NCBI GenBank assembly: GCA_031288215.1 | Contig: JAITRV010000272.1 | Coordinates: 1 to 34,714 of the forward strand | Direction of reading: 5' to 3' | From: Spirochaetaceae bacterium | GTDB taxonomy: Bacteria; Spirochaetota; Spirochaetia; Treponematales; Breznakiellaceae | DNA length: 34,714 nucleotides | The notes under the pieces: generated by a model | What the model was told of the DNA's origin: nothing | Databases searched by the model: none | Seen by the model: the letters and a program-made list of their open reading frames with translations, nothing else | Position numbers and translations under genes: made by a program | Part shown: positions 15,023 to 23,858 of the stretch, piece by piece | Numbering within the stretch: position 1 is the stretch's first letter | Layout: each line of letters starts with the position of its first letter

Positions 15023-16072
15023 ATGGAAGGATTACATCATGGCTCCTGTAACCGGATCGATACCAGACTCGCCCTGATGTTCTTCATCTTCATCGTCCTG
15101 GCCCTGGGTATGGTCCTGGTCTTTTTTCTCAACGTGAGGGTGGGCTCTACCCCTATAAAGCTCCGGGAGATCGGAGCGATCCTCTTCGGGCCCCAGGGGC
15201 CGGCGGAAAAAAATTACCTTATCATCCAACGGATCCGGCTGCCCCGGGCCCTGGCATCCCAGGCGGGAGGCGCCGCCCTGGCTATCACGGGGATCCTCCT
15301 GCAAACCTACTTCGCCAATCCCATCATAGAACCCTATGTTCTGGGGGTAAGCTCCGGTTCCTCCCTCTTCGTGGGCTTCGTCATGCTGGGGGGATTCACC
15401 TTCGGCGTCAAACGGATTACCCCGGTGGTTCTCTTTACCGGCGCCTTCCTCGGGGCCATGCTGGTGATGGCGGTGATCCTCTTCGCGGCAAGCCGGGTTA
15501 AGGGCATCACTACCCTGCTCATCATCGGCCTCATGGCGGGATACACCTGCAGCGCCGCCACCAGCATTCTCAGCGCCTATGCGGAGAAGGAACAACTGGC
15601 GAACTTTGCCCTGTGGAACATGGGCAGTTTCGCCGGCCTCACCTGGGGCCAGATCCGGATCATGTACGCCGTCATCCTGCCCCTGCTGGGACTCTCCTTC
15701 CTCATGGGCAAACCGCTCAACGCCCTCCTCCTGGGGGACCCCTATGCCCAAAGCATGGGGATCAACGTCAAGATGACCCGTTACGGGATCATCCTCATCT
15801 CCAGCCTGCTCGTATCGGTTACCACCGCCTTCGCAGGCCCGGTGTCCTTCATCGGCCTGGCGGTTCCCCACATCTGCCGGATCCTCTTCAGAACTTCCGA
15901 CTGCCGGATCCTGATCCCCGCCGCGGTGTTCGGGGGCGGCCTCATGGCGGGGCTCTGCGATTTTGCCGCCAGAAACATCGTCTCTCCCCTGGAACTCCCC
16001 TTGGGGGCCATTACCTCCATCATCGGCGCTCCCCTGGTGGTATTCCTCCTCTTGAGAAAGGAAAAATTATGA
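15023..16072 (+). CDS. btuC: cobalamin-type ABC permease (BtuC/FecCD family)
   Basis: Inner-membrane permease of about 349 residues with roughly ten helices, FecCD family, for corrinoid or iron-chelate import. The B12 riboswitch and cbiZ favour corrinoids. Family landmarks are RLPRALASQAGGAALAITG (the first conserved loop), PYVLGVSSGSSLF, the GDPYAQSMGI coupling region that meets the ATPase, and FAGPVSFIGLAVPHICR near the end. I use ATG 15023, one base after the leader ORF stop; a TTG at 14993 is also open, and neither has a strong ribosome site, so translation probably depends on coupling. It overlaps btuD by four bases. The binding-protein gene that usually precedes btuC is not present there. 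Confidence 0.88.
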   Translation: MEGLHHGSCNRIDTRLALMFFIFIVLALGMVLVFFLNVRVGSTPIKLREIGAILFGPQGPAEKNYLIIQRIRLPRALASQAGGAALAITGILLQTYFANPIIEPYVLGVSSGSSLFVGFVMLGGFTFGVKRITPVVLFTGAFLGAMLVMAVILFAASRVKGITTLLIIGLMAGYTCSAATSILSAYAEKEQLANFALWNMGSFAGLTWGQIRIMYAVILPLLGLSFLMGKPLNALLLGDPYAQSMGINVKMTRYGIILISSLLVSVTTAFAGPVSFIGLAVPHICRILFRTSDCRILIPAAVFGGGLMAGLCDFAARNIVSPLELPLGAITSIIGAPLVVFLLLRKEKL

Positions 16073-17286
16073 CGGCGGTGATCAGGACGGAACATCTGGA
16101 CGTGGGTTACGAGAGGCGCCCCCTTATCCGGGGAGTGGATATCCGCGCCCTCAGGGGACAGACCATCTGCCTGATAGGTCCCAACGGCGCGGGGAAATCC
16201 ACCATCCTGCGGACCCTCTCGGGAATGTTGGCCCCGGTAAGCGGAACGGTCTATATCGGCGATAACAATCTCAACCGGATAAAGGCCAATGACAGGGCCC
16301 GCCGCATGGCTGTGGTACTGACCGACCGGGTCCAGGTGAGCATGACCACCGCCCGGGAGGTGGCGGCCATGGGCCGCTTGCCCTATACCGGTTTCATGGG
16401 ACGCCTTTCCCCGAAGGACAGGCGGATCATGGAGGAAGCCTTAGCCTCCGTCGGCGCGGCGGATATTGCGGACCGCTTCTACACGAGCCTGAGCGACGGG
16501 GAAAAACAAAAGGTCCTCCTCGCCCGGGCCCTGGCCCAGCAGCCGGAACTCATCATCCTGGACGAACCCACGAGCCACCTGGACATCAAACACAAGGTGG
16601 AGGTGGTGCGGATCTTGAATGGCCTCTCCCGGAATCAGGGGCTTACGGTGGTCCTCTCCCTGCACGATGTGGATATCGCGATCAAGAGCTGTCAGACCGT
16701 CCTGATGATCAAAAACGGTATGGTGGTGGCCCAGGGAAAACCGGAGGATATCGTCGCCCGGAATACCATCGGGAAACTCTACGATATTGAGGGGGCCACC
16801 TACAATTCGGTCACCGGGGGACTTGAGATCCGCAACGAAAAGGCCCCGGAGGTGTTTATCGCCGCCGGGGCCGGTACGGGAGCGCCGGTTTACCGTATGC
16901 TCTCCCGGATGGGCTACGGCGTGGCTACCGGCATCCTCCAGGAAAACGATATCGATTTCCGGGTCGCCAAATCCATGGGGCTCACGGTGATCAGCGAGAA
17001 GAGCTTTGAACCCATCGGATGGAAAGCCGCCGCCGCCGCCCGGATCAACGTAAGAAAAAGCCGCTTCCTCATTGATTGCGGTTTTCCCCTGGGGAACCTC
17101 AACCGGGTAAACCTCCGGCTCCTCAGAACCGCGGCCCGGAAGGGGATGCCCCTGTTCAGTATGCGGGGGGAGGAGGAGGTACGGCGGCTTTTCGGCGGGG
17201 GGCGGAACGTGATCTCCGCCCGTTCCGCCTCGGACCTCAGCGAGAAAATCCTCGCCCAGGATTCCGGGACCAGGGCAGGGACCTGA
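16069..17286 (+). CDS. btuD: BtuD-type ABC ATPase with extra C-terminal domain
   Basis: ATPase for the BtuC permease, 405 residues. Walker A is GPNGAGKST (37-45), the signature is LSDGEKQKVLLARAL, Walker B is LIILDEPTSHLD, and the switch is LSLHDVD. The ATPase core ends near residue 250, about the usual full length. A further 150 or so residues (EVFIAAGAGTGAPVYRMLSR onward) have a Rossmann-like look: a Gly-rich loop after a beta strand, then RMGYGVATGILQENDIDF, and FLIDCGFPLGNLNRVNLRLL. The extension is not needed for ATP hydrolysis and may sense or bind a corrinoid or nucleotide. The start overlaps btuC (ATGA). Confidence 0.9.
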   Translation: MTAVIRTEHLDVGYERRPLIRGVDIRALRGQTICLIGPNGAGKSTILRTLSGMLAPVSGTVYIGDNNLNRIKANDRARRMAVVLTDRVQVSMTTAREVAAMGRLPYTGFMGRLSPKDRRIMEEALASVGAADIADRFYTSLSDGEKQKVLLARALAQQPELIILDEPTSHLDIKHKVEVVRILNGLSRNQGLTVVLSLHDVDIAIKSCQTVLMIKNGMVVAQGKPEDIVARNTIGKLYDIEGATYNSVTGGLEIRNEKAPEVFIAAGAGTGAPVYRMLSRMGYGVATGILQENDIDFRVAKSMGLTVISEKSFEPIGWKAAAAARINVRKSRFLIDCGFPLGNLNRVNLRLLRTAARKGMPLFSMRGEEEVRRLFGGGRNVISARSASDLSEKILAQDSGTRAGT

Positions 17287-17287
17287 G

Positions 17288-18337
17288 ATGGCCGGAAAAC
17301 TCCTGGTCCTGTGGCCCACCTCCCGCTGTAACCTCTCCTGCGTCTACTGCTACGCCGCCGGCCACCCCCCGGCGGATATGGCCCTGGAGACCGCCCTCCG
17401 GGGGATCGACCTCATGGGGGGGGAAGACTTCACCCTGCAATTCGCCGGGGGGGAACCGCTGCTCAACTTCCCCCTCATCGAAAGGGTCCTCCGGTATGCC
17501 CGGGAAACCTGCGGGAGGGTCCGCTTCGCCCTGCAAACCAACGGGACCCTGCTGAATGAACGGATCATCGGGGTTTTGAAGCACTACCGGGTTGCCCTGG
17601 GGGTCAGCCTGGATGGGAGGCCGGAGATCAACGACGCCCTCCGGGGAGAGACCGGAGCGGCGGTGAAGGGCCTCCTCCTCCTGCGGGAGGCGGCCCTTAT
17701 GGCAAACCTGACCGCCGTGGTCTGCGACCTGAACATTGCGGCCCTCCGGGGGATCGCCGACATGGCCCTCTTCCTGGGGAACGTGGCCGGCATAGGCCTG
17801 GACCTGCTCCGTCCCGCGGGCCGGGCCGCCGGTCCCGATCCACGGGCAAGGCCCCCATCCCCGGCGGCCCTGCGGAAGGGCCTCGGCCTGCTGCGGAGCC
17901 GGGTAGCGGAGATCAACGCCTGCTCCCCCCGGCCCCTGGTGGTGCGGGAGTTCGAGCGGACCCGGCGGCTCCGGGAGCTTGCCGGGGAGGCCGGAGGGCC
18001 CGATGTCCCGGGCGCGGGGAACCATTGCTGCGCCTGCACCGGGGATTCCCTGGTGGTTCTGCCCAACGGGGAGTGTTACCCCTGCGGAAGCCTCGCCGGG
18101 GATCCCCGGTTCAGGATGGGCAATGTCCATGCCGCCCTGGAAGTCCTGGCCCTTTCCCGGCCCCCGGGCGGCGCCTGCGGGCATTGCGGCCGCCGCCGGT
18201 ACTGTACCGGCGGCTGTCCCGCCCGGCCCCTCCTGCGGGGGGGCTTTGACGAACTGGACTGTGTCATGACCGAAACCCTTCCGGGGGAAGAAGAAGAAAC
18301 CTATAAAAAAGGAGAATATGATGAAAAGGTATCGTAA
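17288..18337 (+). CDS. radical SAM/SPASM-domain protein
   Basis: Protein of 349 residues. The [4Fe-4S]-SAM motif is C14-x3-C18-x2-C21 (TSRCNLSCVYCYAAG), with the GGEP loop (FAGGEPLLN) and a QTNGTLL strand, as in anSME-type enzymes. The C-terminus has a cysteine-rich SPASM-like region: CCACTGD, NGECYPCGSL, CGHCGRRRYCTGGCPAR and a final DELDC, enough for auxiliary clusters. SPASM enzymes modify peptides; related enzymes with such twitch regions (AhbD, NirJ) modify tetrapyrroles. Its place between btuD and cobN makes a corrinoid or tetrapyrrole role attractive, but this is inferred. It starts one base after the btuD stop and overlaps the next gene by 20 bases. Confidence 0.85.
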   Translation: MAGKLLVLWPTSRCNLSCVYCYAAGHPPADMALETALRGIDLMGGEDFTLQFAGGEPLLNFPLIERVLRYARETCGRVRFALQTNGTLLNERIIGVLKHYRVALGVSLDGRPEINDALRGETGAAVKGLLLLREAALMANLTAVVCDLNIAALRGIADMALFLGNVAGIGLDLLRPAGRAAGPDPRARPPSPAALRKGLGLLRSRVAEINACSPRPLVVREFERTRRLRELAGEAGGPDVPGAGNHCCACTGDSLVVLPNGECYPCGSLAGDPRFRMGNVHAALEVLALSRPPGGACGHCGRRRYCTGGCPARPLLRGGFDELDCVMTETLPGEEEETYKKGEYDEKVS

Positions 18338-18791
18338 CGTGTGGTTGGCGGCGTTGCCGGGGGGGCTCCTTCTCCTGCCGGGCTGCCGCCGGACTCCCGC
18401 GGGAAACGCTTCCCCGGAAAGCCCTGTCCCGGGATTGTCCGGTAGCAGACCCAGGGCAGGAAGGGAACTTCACATCCGGATCGCCGAGAACTTTGCCATC
18501 GAATATCTGGCGGATCAGGTAAAGCTCCTTACCGATTCCGACGGAAACGAGATGCTCCTGGTCCCCCGGGGACAGGAAGTCCCCGCAGGTTACGCCGGCA
18601 GAAAAGTTATCCGCACTCCGGTGACCCACGCCCTCTTTACCGCCACCCCCCCGGTCGGCTATGTACGCGCCCTGAGCGAGGCCCTGGGGGATGATTCCCT
18701 CCTCTTCGACGCCGTCGGCGCCGTTACCACCCCTGCGGAAGACTGGGCCATCCCCCAGGGGCTATTACATGAACAGTGCCGGGGTGGATGA
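18318..18791 (+). pseudogene. truncated cobalamin-binding lipoprotein (BtuF-like 5' fragment)
   Basis: The frame encodes 157 residues, starts after AAGGAG, and opens with a lipoprotein signal ending in LLLLPGC (cysteine at residue 23). The mature part (ELHIRIAENFAIEYLADQVK, LLVPRGQEVPAGYAGRKVIR, VGYVRALSEALGDDSLLFDA) looks like the first lobe of a helical-backbone binding protein of the BtuF/FhuD class. Such proteins are normally well over 300 residues. The homology stops around WAIPQGL, and the frame then runs briefly into cobN and ends. Thus the second lobe is missing and the protein cannot bind ligand in the usual way. It is most simply the left half of a deletion junction with cobN. Confidence 0.7.
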
Positions 18792-21700
18792 AAAATTCAT
18801 GGACACGGTATATATGCTGCACCCGGAACTCCTGCCGGGATACACCCTGAAAAATTACCGGCTCTTGCGGAGCAGGAAGGCCTTCCCCGACCAGTACCGC
18901 CGAATCCTCCGGTATTACCGGAATGCCGATGCCGCCTCCCTGGCGGATATGCTCCTCTATGCGGGAAGCGAGGTGCTGCACCGGGGCGCCCGGAAGCCGG
19001 CGCCCCCGGCGGCCAAACAGTGCCAGGGCCTCTACGACCGGGGGCCCGTGGCCGATGAGGCGCGCTGCCTCGCCGAGGTGGATGCGGCGGCGGCGGAACG
19101 GCCCGTGGTGGGGCTCCTCTGTCATTGGTATACCCTCTCCCTCAAGGACACCGCCCATATAGACGCCCTGATGGAAAGGCTCCGGACCCTGGGGGCGGTT
19201 CCCCTCTGCGCCTATTCCCAAATCGCCCCGGAGGAGGACTCGAATTTCTCCGGGGCCCGGGAAACCCTGGAACGCTACTTCCTCAAGGGGGGAGAACCCC
19301 GGATCGATTGCCTCCTCAACCTGGTGAGCTTTTCCGTCACCCTCCTGTCCCGGCCCGCCGCCGGCGTCCCGGAGGCGGGGGACCGGGCCTTCACCACCCT
19401 GGGCCTGCCGGTACTCCAGGTGATGACCACCCCCTACGGCTATGAGGAATGGATCCGCGCCCCCTCGGGTCTCCCCGCGGCCTACCTCAGTTCCGCGGTG
19501 TTCCAGCCCGAATACGACGGCCAGATCATCACCTTTCCCGCCGCCTATACCCAGGAGGAGACCCTGGAGGGGGAGCAGCGTCAGCGCCTTATGCCCCTGG
19601 AGGACCGGGTGGACAAGGCCGCCCGTCTGGCCCTGGGCTGGGCGCGGCTGCGGCGTACCCCGAACCGGGAAAAACGGGTGGCCTTCATCCTCCACAACAT
19701 GCCCCCCCGGAACGACACCATCGGCGGCGCCATGGGGCTGGACACCCCCCAATCCCTCTGGCGCATCCTGGAAGGCCTCCGGCAGCGGGGGTATACCACC
19801 GGCGCCCCCTTCCGGGACGGGGAGGAGATCATCCGGCGGATCATCGCCGGCCTGACCAACGACGGCCGCTGGGACAGCCCCGGAAGGATGCCGGAAAAGA
19901 GCGCCGCCACGGTCAGCGCCGCGCGTTACCGGGAATGGTTCGCCGCCTTTCCCGGCCAGGTGCAGGGGAAACTCCGGGAGCAGTGGGGCCCGCCGCCGGG
20001 GGAAATCCTCACCGCCCAGGGAAAGGCCCTGATCCCGGGGCTCCTCAACGGCAACATCTTCATCGGCCTCCAGCCTCCCCGGGGTTTCACGGAAAAGGCC
20101 GAAGATCTGGTCCACTCCCCCGGCGTGGTTTGCCCCCACCAGTACCTCGCCTTCTACCGTTGGATCTCCCGGGACTTCGGCGCCCACGCGGTGATCCACC
20201 TGGGCACCCACGGCACCCTGGAATGGCTTCCGGGCAAGGAGGTGGGCCTGGGGGAAGGCTGTTATCCCGATCTGGCCATCGACACCCTGCCGAATCTCTA
20301 CCCCTACATCATCAGCAATCCCGGCGAAGGGGTCCAGGCCAAACGGCGGAGCTACTGCGCCCTGGTGGATCACCTCATCCCCTCCATGGTGGAAGGGGGG
20401 ACCTACGAGGCCCTGGCGGATCTGGATGATATGATGAAGGAGTATTACCATTTCAAGCTGACCGACCGCGCCCGGGCGGCGCTCACCGCGGAACGGATCC
20501 TCACCCTGGCCGAAGAACAGCGGATCACCGGGGACATTGGGCTTTCCGCCGGGGATCTCGCCGCGGACATCGAAGCCGCGGTGGACCGGATCCACGCCTG
20601 GACTTCCCGGATAAGCCGCCAGGAGATTCGGGACGGCCTCCACATCTTCGGGAAAACCCCCGAGGGGGAACGGCTGCGGAACCTCCTCCGGCTCCTCCTG
20701 CGGGTCAGGAACGGCGAGGTCCCCTCCCTGCGGGAGGGCCTCTGCGCCGCCGCGGGGCTGGACCCGGAAAGCCTCCTGGAGGAACCGGCCCGGCTCCTGG
20801 ACGGCGGCAGGCTGGGAAATTCCGATCGGGTTATCGGCCTGGATCTCATCTCCCCGGAAGAACTGGGACGCCCCCGGATCGATGTTACCCTGCGGATCAC
20901 CGGTCTCTTTCGGGATACCTTCCCCAATCTCATCGAGCGGATCGAGGAGGCCGTCAACCGTATCGCCAGCCTGGATGAAGACCCAGGGGTAAACTACGTG
21001 AAAAAACACATCGGCGAGGATATGGCGGAATTCCTCAAACGGGGGGAAAGCCGGAAGGGGGCCTTTGAACGGGCCGCCCTGCGGATCTTCGGAGACGCCC
21101 CCGGCGCCTACGGGGCGGGGGTGGCTGAACTGGTGGAATCCCGCCGGTGGAATACCCCGGCGGACCTGGGACGGATCTACACCGAATGGGGGGGCTACGC
21201 CTACGGCAAGGGCCGTCACGGGGAAAGGCGGCAGGAAGATTTTGCCCGGCGGCTTTCCCGGACGGACCTCTCCATAAAGAACGAACCTTCCGTGGAAAGC
21301 GATATGCTGGGAAGCGATGACTTCTACAACTACTTCGGGGGCATGGTCTCCGCGGTCTCCCTCCACGCGGGGGAGATGAAACCCGCTTTCATTCCCAATA
21401 CCGCGGACCGGGACCGGCCGGAATTGTTTTCCCTTCACGAGGAGGCATCCCGGATCATGCGGGCCCGGATTAACAACCCCCGGTGGATCGCGGGGCTGAA
21501 GCCCCACGGCTACCGGGGCGCCCAGGAGGTATCGGAGATGGTCGACATCGTGTTCGGCTGGGATGCGGTCTCCTCGGTGATTGACGACTGGATGTACGGG
21601 GCCATCGCGGATCGCTATGTCTTTAACGAGGAGACCTCCCGGTGGCTCCGGGAGGTGAACCTCCGGGCCCTGCAAAACATAAGCGCCCGGCTCCTGGAGG

Positions 21701-21798
21701 CGGCCGCGCGGGGCATGTGGAAGGCCCCGGAGGAAACCCTGGAACGGCTGCATGCCGTCTATATCGAGGTGGAGGGGGAAATTGAAGGATTGTATTGA
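18769..21798 (+). CDS. cobN: cobaltochelatase large subunit CobN-like, N-terminally short
   Basis: Large subunit of a metal chelatase that holds the tetrapyrrole (in cobalt insertion, hydrogenobyrinic acid a,c-diamide) while I/D subunits supply energy. The CobN core is intact: PYGYEEW, a GGAMGLDTPQS loop, the diagnostic HLGTHGTLEWLPGKEVGL (H477, H481, E485), YPYIISNPGEGVQAKRR, VDHLIPSMVEGG, RITGLFRDTFPNLIERIEEA, and the C-terminal ARINNPRWIAGLKPHGYRGA. Its 1009 residues fall short of the usual 1200 or more; the missing part is at the N-terminus, where a binding-protein fragment is joined. I take ATG 18769. A frame-open start at 18691 adds only low-complexity sequence. It may still fold, as the catalytic core follows. 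It could work with BchI/BchD from 11.4-14.4 kb. Confidence 0.85.
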   Translation: MNSAGVDEKFMDTVYMLHPELLPGYTLKNYRLLRSRKAFPDQYRRILRYYRNADAASLADMLLYAGSEVLHRGARKPAPPAAKQCQGLYDRGPVADEARCLAEVDAAAAERPVVGLLCHWYTLSLKDTAHIDALMERLRTLGAVPLCAYSQIAPEEDSNFSGARETLERYFLKGGEPRIDCLLNLVSFSVTLLSRPAAGVPEAGDRAFTTLGLPVLQVMTTPYGYEEWIRAPSGLPAAYLSSAVFQPEYDGQIITFPAAYTQEETLEGEQRQRLMPLEDRVDKAARLALGWARLRRTPNREKRVAFILHNMPPRNDTIGGAMGLDTPQSLWRILEGLRQRGYTTGAPFRDGEEIIRRIIAGLTNDGRWDSPGRMPEKSAATVSAARYREWFAAFPGQVQGKLREQWGPPPGEILTAQGKALIPGLLNGNIFIGLQPPRGFTEKAEDLVHSPGVVCPHQYLAFYRWISRDFGAHAVIHLGTHGTLEWLPGKEVGLGEGCYPDLAIDTLPNLYPYIISNPGEGVQAKRRSYCALVDHLIPSMVEGGTYEALADLDDMMKEYYHFKLTDRARAALTAERILTLAEEQRITGDIGLSAGDLAADIEAAVDRIHAWTSRISRQEIRDGLHIFGKTPEGERLRNLLRLLLRVRNGEVPSLREGLCAAAGLDPESLLEEPARLLDGGRLGNSDRVIGLDLISPEELGRPRIDVTLRITGLFRDTFPNLIERIEEAVNRIASLDEDPGVNYVKKHIGEDMAEFLKRGESRKGAFERAALRIFGDAPGAYGAGVAELVESRRWNTPADLGRIYTEWGGYAYGKGRHGERRQEDFARRLSRTDLSIKNEPSVESDMLGSDDFYNYFGGMVSAVSLHAGEMKPAFIPNTADRDRPELFSLHEEASRIMRARINNPRWIAGLKPHGYRGAQEVSEMVDIVFGWDAVSSVIDDWMYGAIADRYVFNEETSRWLREVNLRALQNISARLLEAAARGMWKAPEETLERLHAVYIEVEGEIEGLY

Positions 21799-21822
21799 TA
21801 CGGATCATAAAGGAGGCCGTCC

Positions 21823-22974
21823 ATGCTGCTCATGACCCTTCCCACCGGCGACGAGGTCCACCGGTATAAAAAATCCATCGTGATCAACTTCGGCGGCCGG
21901 CGCAGGGTTCTCAGCACCACCCCCCATAACGGCGGCTTCCGGGAGGATCTGACGGCGGTGTTCAACCACGACGGCACCCTGGGGGCCGGAATGGCCATGA
22001 CCCTGCGGGCCCCCACCTACGCCGAACACATGGCCCTGGTGGCCGCCGATTTGGGGCTCCCGGCGGATACCGCCGCGGGACTCTCCACCGCCGCCCAGAT
22101 GGAGAACCTGGCCATCAAAACCGAAACCCACCGGGAGATCTCCGTCAGCGCCCTGGTTACCGGCGGGGTAGAGGTCAACGGGGGCCGGGTAGGAGATCCC
22201 GCATCATGGGATGAACTCACCGTCTTCCAGGATTCCCCTGGGACCATCAAGTCCCAGGGAACTATCAATATTATCCTCTACCTGAACATCGCCCTCAGCC
22301 CCGGAGCCCTGACCCGGGCCCTGGTTACCTGCACGGAGGCGAAGACCGCGGCCCTCCAGGAACTCATGGCCCCGAGCCGCTATTCCCGGGGGCTGGCCAC
22401 CGGGTCCGGCACCGACGGCACCATCCTGGTGTCCAACCTGGATTCCCCCATCACCCTGACCGAAGCCGGGAAACACTGTAAACTGGGGGAAATGATAGGC
22501 CGGGCGGTGAAGCCGGCGGTCAGGGAAGCGCTTTTTTTGCAGAGCGGCCTCTGCGCCGAAGGGCAGCACGATATCCTGCGCCGGCTCCTCCGTTTCGGCG
22601 TTACCGAGGATCGGCTGTGGCAGCGGGCGCGGGAGGCGGAGGGCTCCGTATCCGCCGCTCCCGACGGGCTGCGGCGGGCCCGGTTCGCCGCCCTGGTCCG
22701 GCATCTTGCCCGGCAGGATATGCCCCTGGTCTATACCTCCCTCTACGTCCACCTCCTGGACGAGCTGCTCTGGGGCCTCATCAGCCCCGCCGAAGCCTGC
22801 CGGGCCGGGGCGGCGGTGCTGGAACTCCTGGGGATGGGCCGTTGCGGCCTGGACGAAGGAGCGCCCCCGGCGGGGGCGGAGGACTGCGCTGATACCCTGG
22901 TGGAGGCCCTGGAAACGGGTTTGGCGATGCTCCTCCGGGAGGCGGAGGAAGCGGCCCGGGGAGAACGGCCATGA
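21823..22974 (+). CDS. cbiZ: adenosylcobinamide amidohydrolase (CbiZ) with C-terminal extension
   Basis: CbiZ removes the aminopropanol side chain of adenosylcobinamide to give adenosylcobyric acid, allowing salvage and remodelling of foreign corrinoids. Recognisable segments are VLSTTPHNGGF (about residues 28-38) with FNHDG (about 46-50), SVSALVTGGVEVNGGRVGDP, ALVTCTEAKTAALQELMAPS and the ATGSGTDGTILVSN loop. The core ends about residue 225, near the length of the family. The remaining 155 residues are mostly helical (KLGEMIGRAVKPAVREALFL onward) and were not recognised beyond this. A strong AAGGAGG site (21810-21816) precedes ATG 21823. Its stop overlaps the next gene's ATG. Confidence 0.88.
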   Translation: MLLMTLPTGDEVHRYKKSIVINFGGRRRVLSTTPHNGGFREDLTAVFNHDGTLGAGMAMTLRAPTYAEHMALVAADLGLPADTAAGLSTAAQMENLAIKTETHREISVSALVTGGVEVNGGRVGDPASWDELTVFQDSPGTIKSQGTINIILYLNIALSPGALTRALVTCTEAKTAALQELMAPSRYSRGLATGSGTDGTILVSNLDSPITLTEAGKHCKLGEMIGRAVKPAVREALFLQSGLCAEGQHDILRRLLRFGVTEDRLWQRAREAEGSVSAAPDGLRRARFAALVRHLARQDMPLVYTSLYVHLLDELLWGLISPAEACRAGAAVLELLGMGRCGLDEGAPPAGAEDCADTLVEALETGLAMLLREAEEAARGERP

Positions 22975-23807
22975 TCCGATACCGGAATGTTACCAAGCGG
23001 TACGGCGCCCTCACCGCCGTGGAAGACCTCTCCCTGGAAATAACGCGGGGGGAATTCTTCGGCCTTTTGGGGCCAAACGGCGCGGGGAAGACCACCATCA
23101 TGCGGATGACCGCGGCCTTGACCGCCCCCACCGCCGGCAGCATCGAGATCGGCGGGGAACGCCTCCGCCGGGACCGGCCCGGAATCAAACGAAAATTCGG
23201 CGTGGTTCCCCAGTACAGCAACCTTGAGGGGGAACTCTCGGCCCGGCAAAACCTGGAATTCCACGGCAGGCTCTACGGGATGCCCCGGCGCTTACGGCAG
23301 GAGCGGATTCGGGAACTCCTGGAATTCGCGGAACTCAGCGGCCGTTCCTCGGAGGCGGCGAAAAACTTCTCCGGCGGGATGCAGCGCCGGCTGATGATCC
23401 TCAAGGCCCTGATGCACTCCCCGCAGTTACTCCTCCTGGACGAACCCACCGTGGGCCTGGACCCGGCGGCCCGCCGGAAGATCTGGGACCTCCTGCGGAA
23501 TCTGAACCGGGGAGGGCTCACCATCTTCCTCACCACCCACTATATGGAAGAAGCCCAGAATCTCTGCGGGAGGGTCGCGCTGATCGACCGGGGAAAGCTG
23601 GTACGGCTGGGCACGGTCGGGGAGATTGTCGCTGAACAGGGACGCTACGTCCGGGAAACCTTTCAGGCGGGCCATGCGGAACAGTGTTTCTTCGACCGAT
23701 GGGAAGAAGCGGCCCAGGCAGACCTCTCACCCGGGGAGTTCCGGGTGCGGGAGGCAAATCTGGAAGACGCCTTTATCCGGCTGACCAGCCGGGGATTGGG
23801 GGATTAG
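22971..23807 (+). CDS. ABC-2 type exporter ATPase (DrrA/NodI-like)
   Basis: ATPase of 278 residues for the permease that follows. Walker A is GPNGAGKTT, the Q-loop is VVPQYSNLEGEL, the signature is FSGGMQRRLMILKAL, and Walker B is LLLLDEPTVGLD, with TTHYMEEA as the switch. This architecture belongs to export systems for drugs, polysaccharides or lipid-like molecules. Translation starts inside the cbiZ stop (ATGA), so stoichiometric production with CbiZ is likely. Its substrate is unknown; location in a B12-riboswitch operon suggests a corrinoid, a corrinoid fragment or cobalt-related compound. Confidence 0.9.
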   Translation: MIRYRNVTKRYGALTAVEDLSLEITRGEFFGLLGPNGAGKTTIMRMTAALTAPTAGSIEIGGERLRRDRPGIKRKFGVVPQYSNLEGELSARQNLEFHGRLYGMPRRLRQERIRELLEFAELSGRSSEAAKNFSGGMQRRLMILKALMHSPQLLLLDEPTVGLDPAARRKIWDLLRNLNRGGLTIFLTTHYMEEAQNLCGRVALIDRGKLVRLGTVGEIVAEQGRYVRETFQAGHAEQCFFDRWEEAAQADLSPGEFRVREANLEDAFIRLTSRGLGD

Positions 23808-23822
23808 ATGCAACGCGCGGGC

Positions 23823-23844
23823 GGATGTTTCCTCGGAAACATCC
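23823..23844 (+). repeat. 22-bp perfect palindrome before the exporter permease
   Basis: GGATGTTTCC, then TC, then GGAAACATCC. It lies just after the ATPase stop, directly before the ribosome site AGGGGAGG (23845-23852) of the permease. It could control access to that site or be a small repeat insertion. Confidence 0.75.
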
Positions 23845-23858
23845 AGGGGAGGATCGGA

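Noticed and set aside
18724..21753. 1009-codon open frame on the minus strand opposite cobN
   Set aside because: It mirrors cobN. The translation is Gly/Pro/His-rich without family motifs, as expected for the antisense frame of GC-rich coding DNA.
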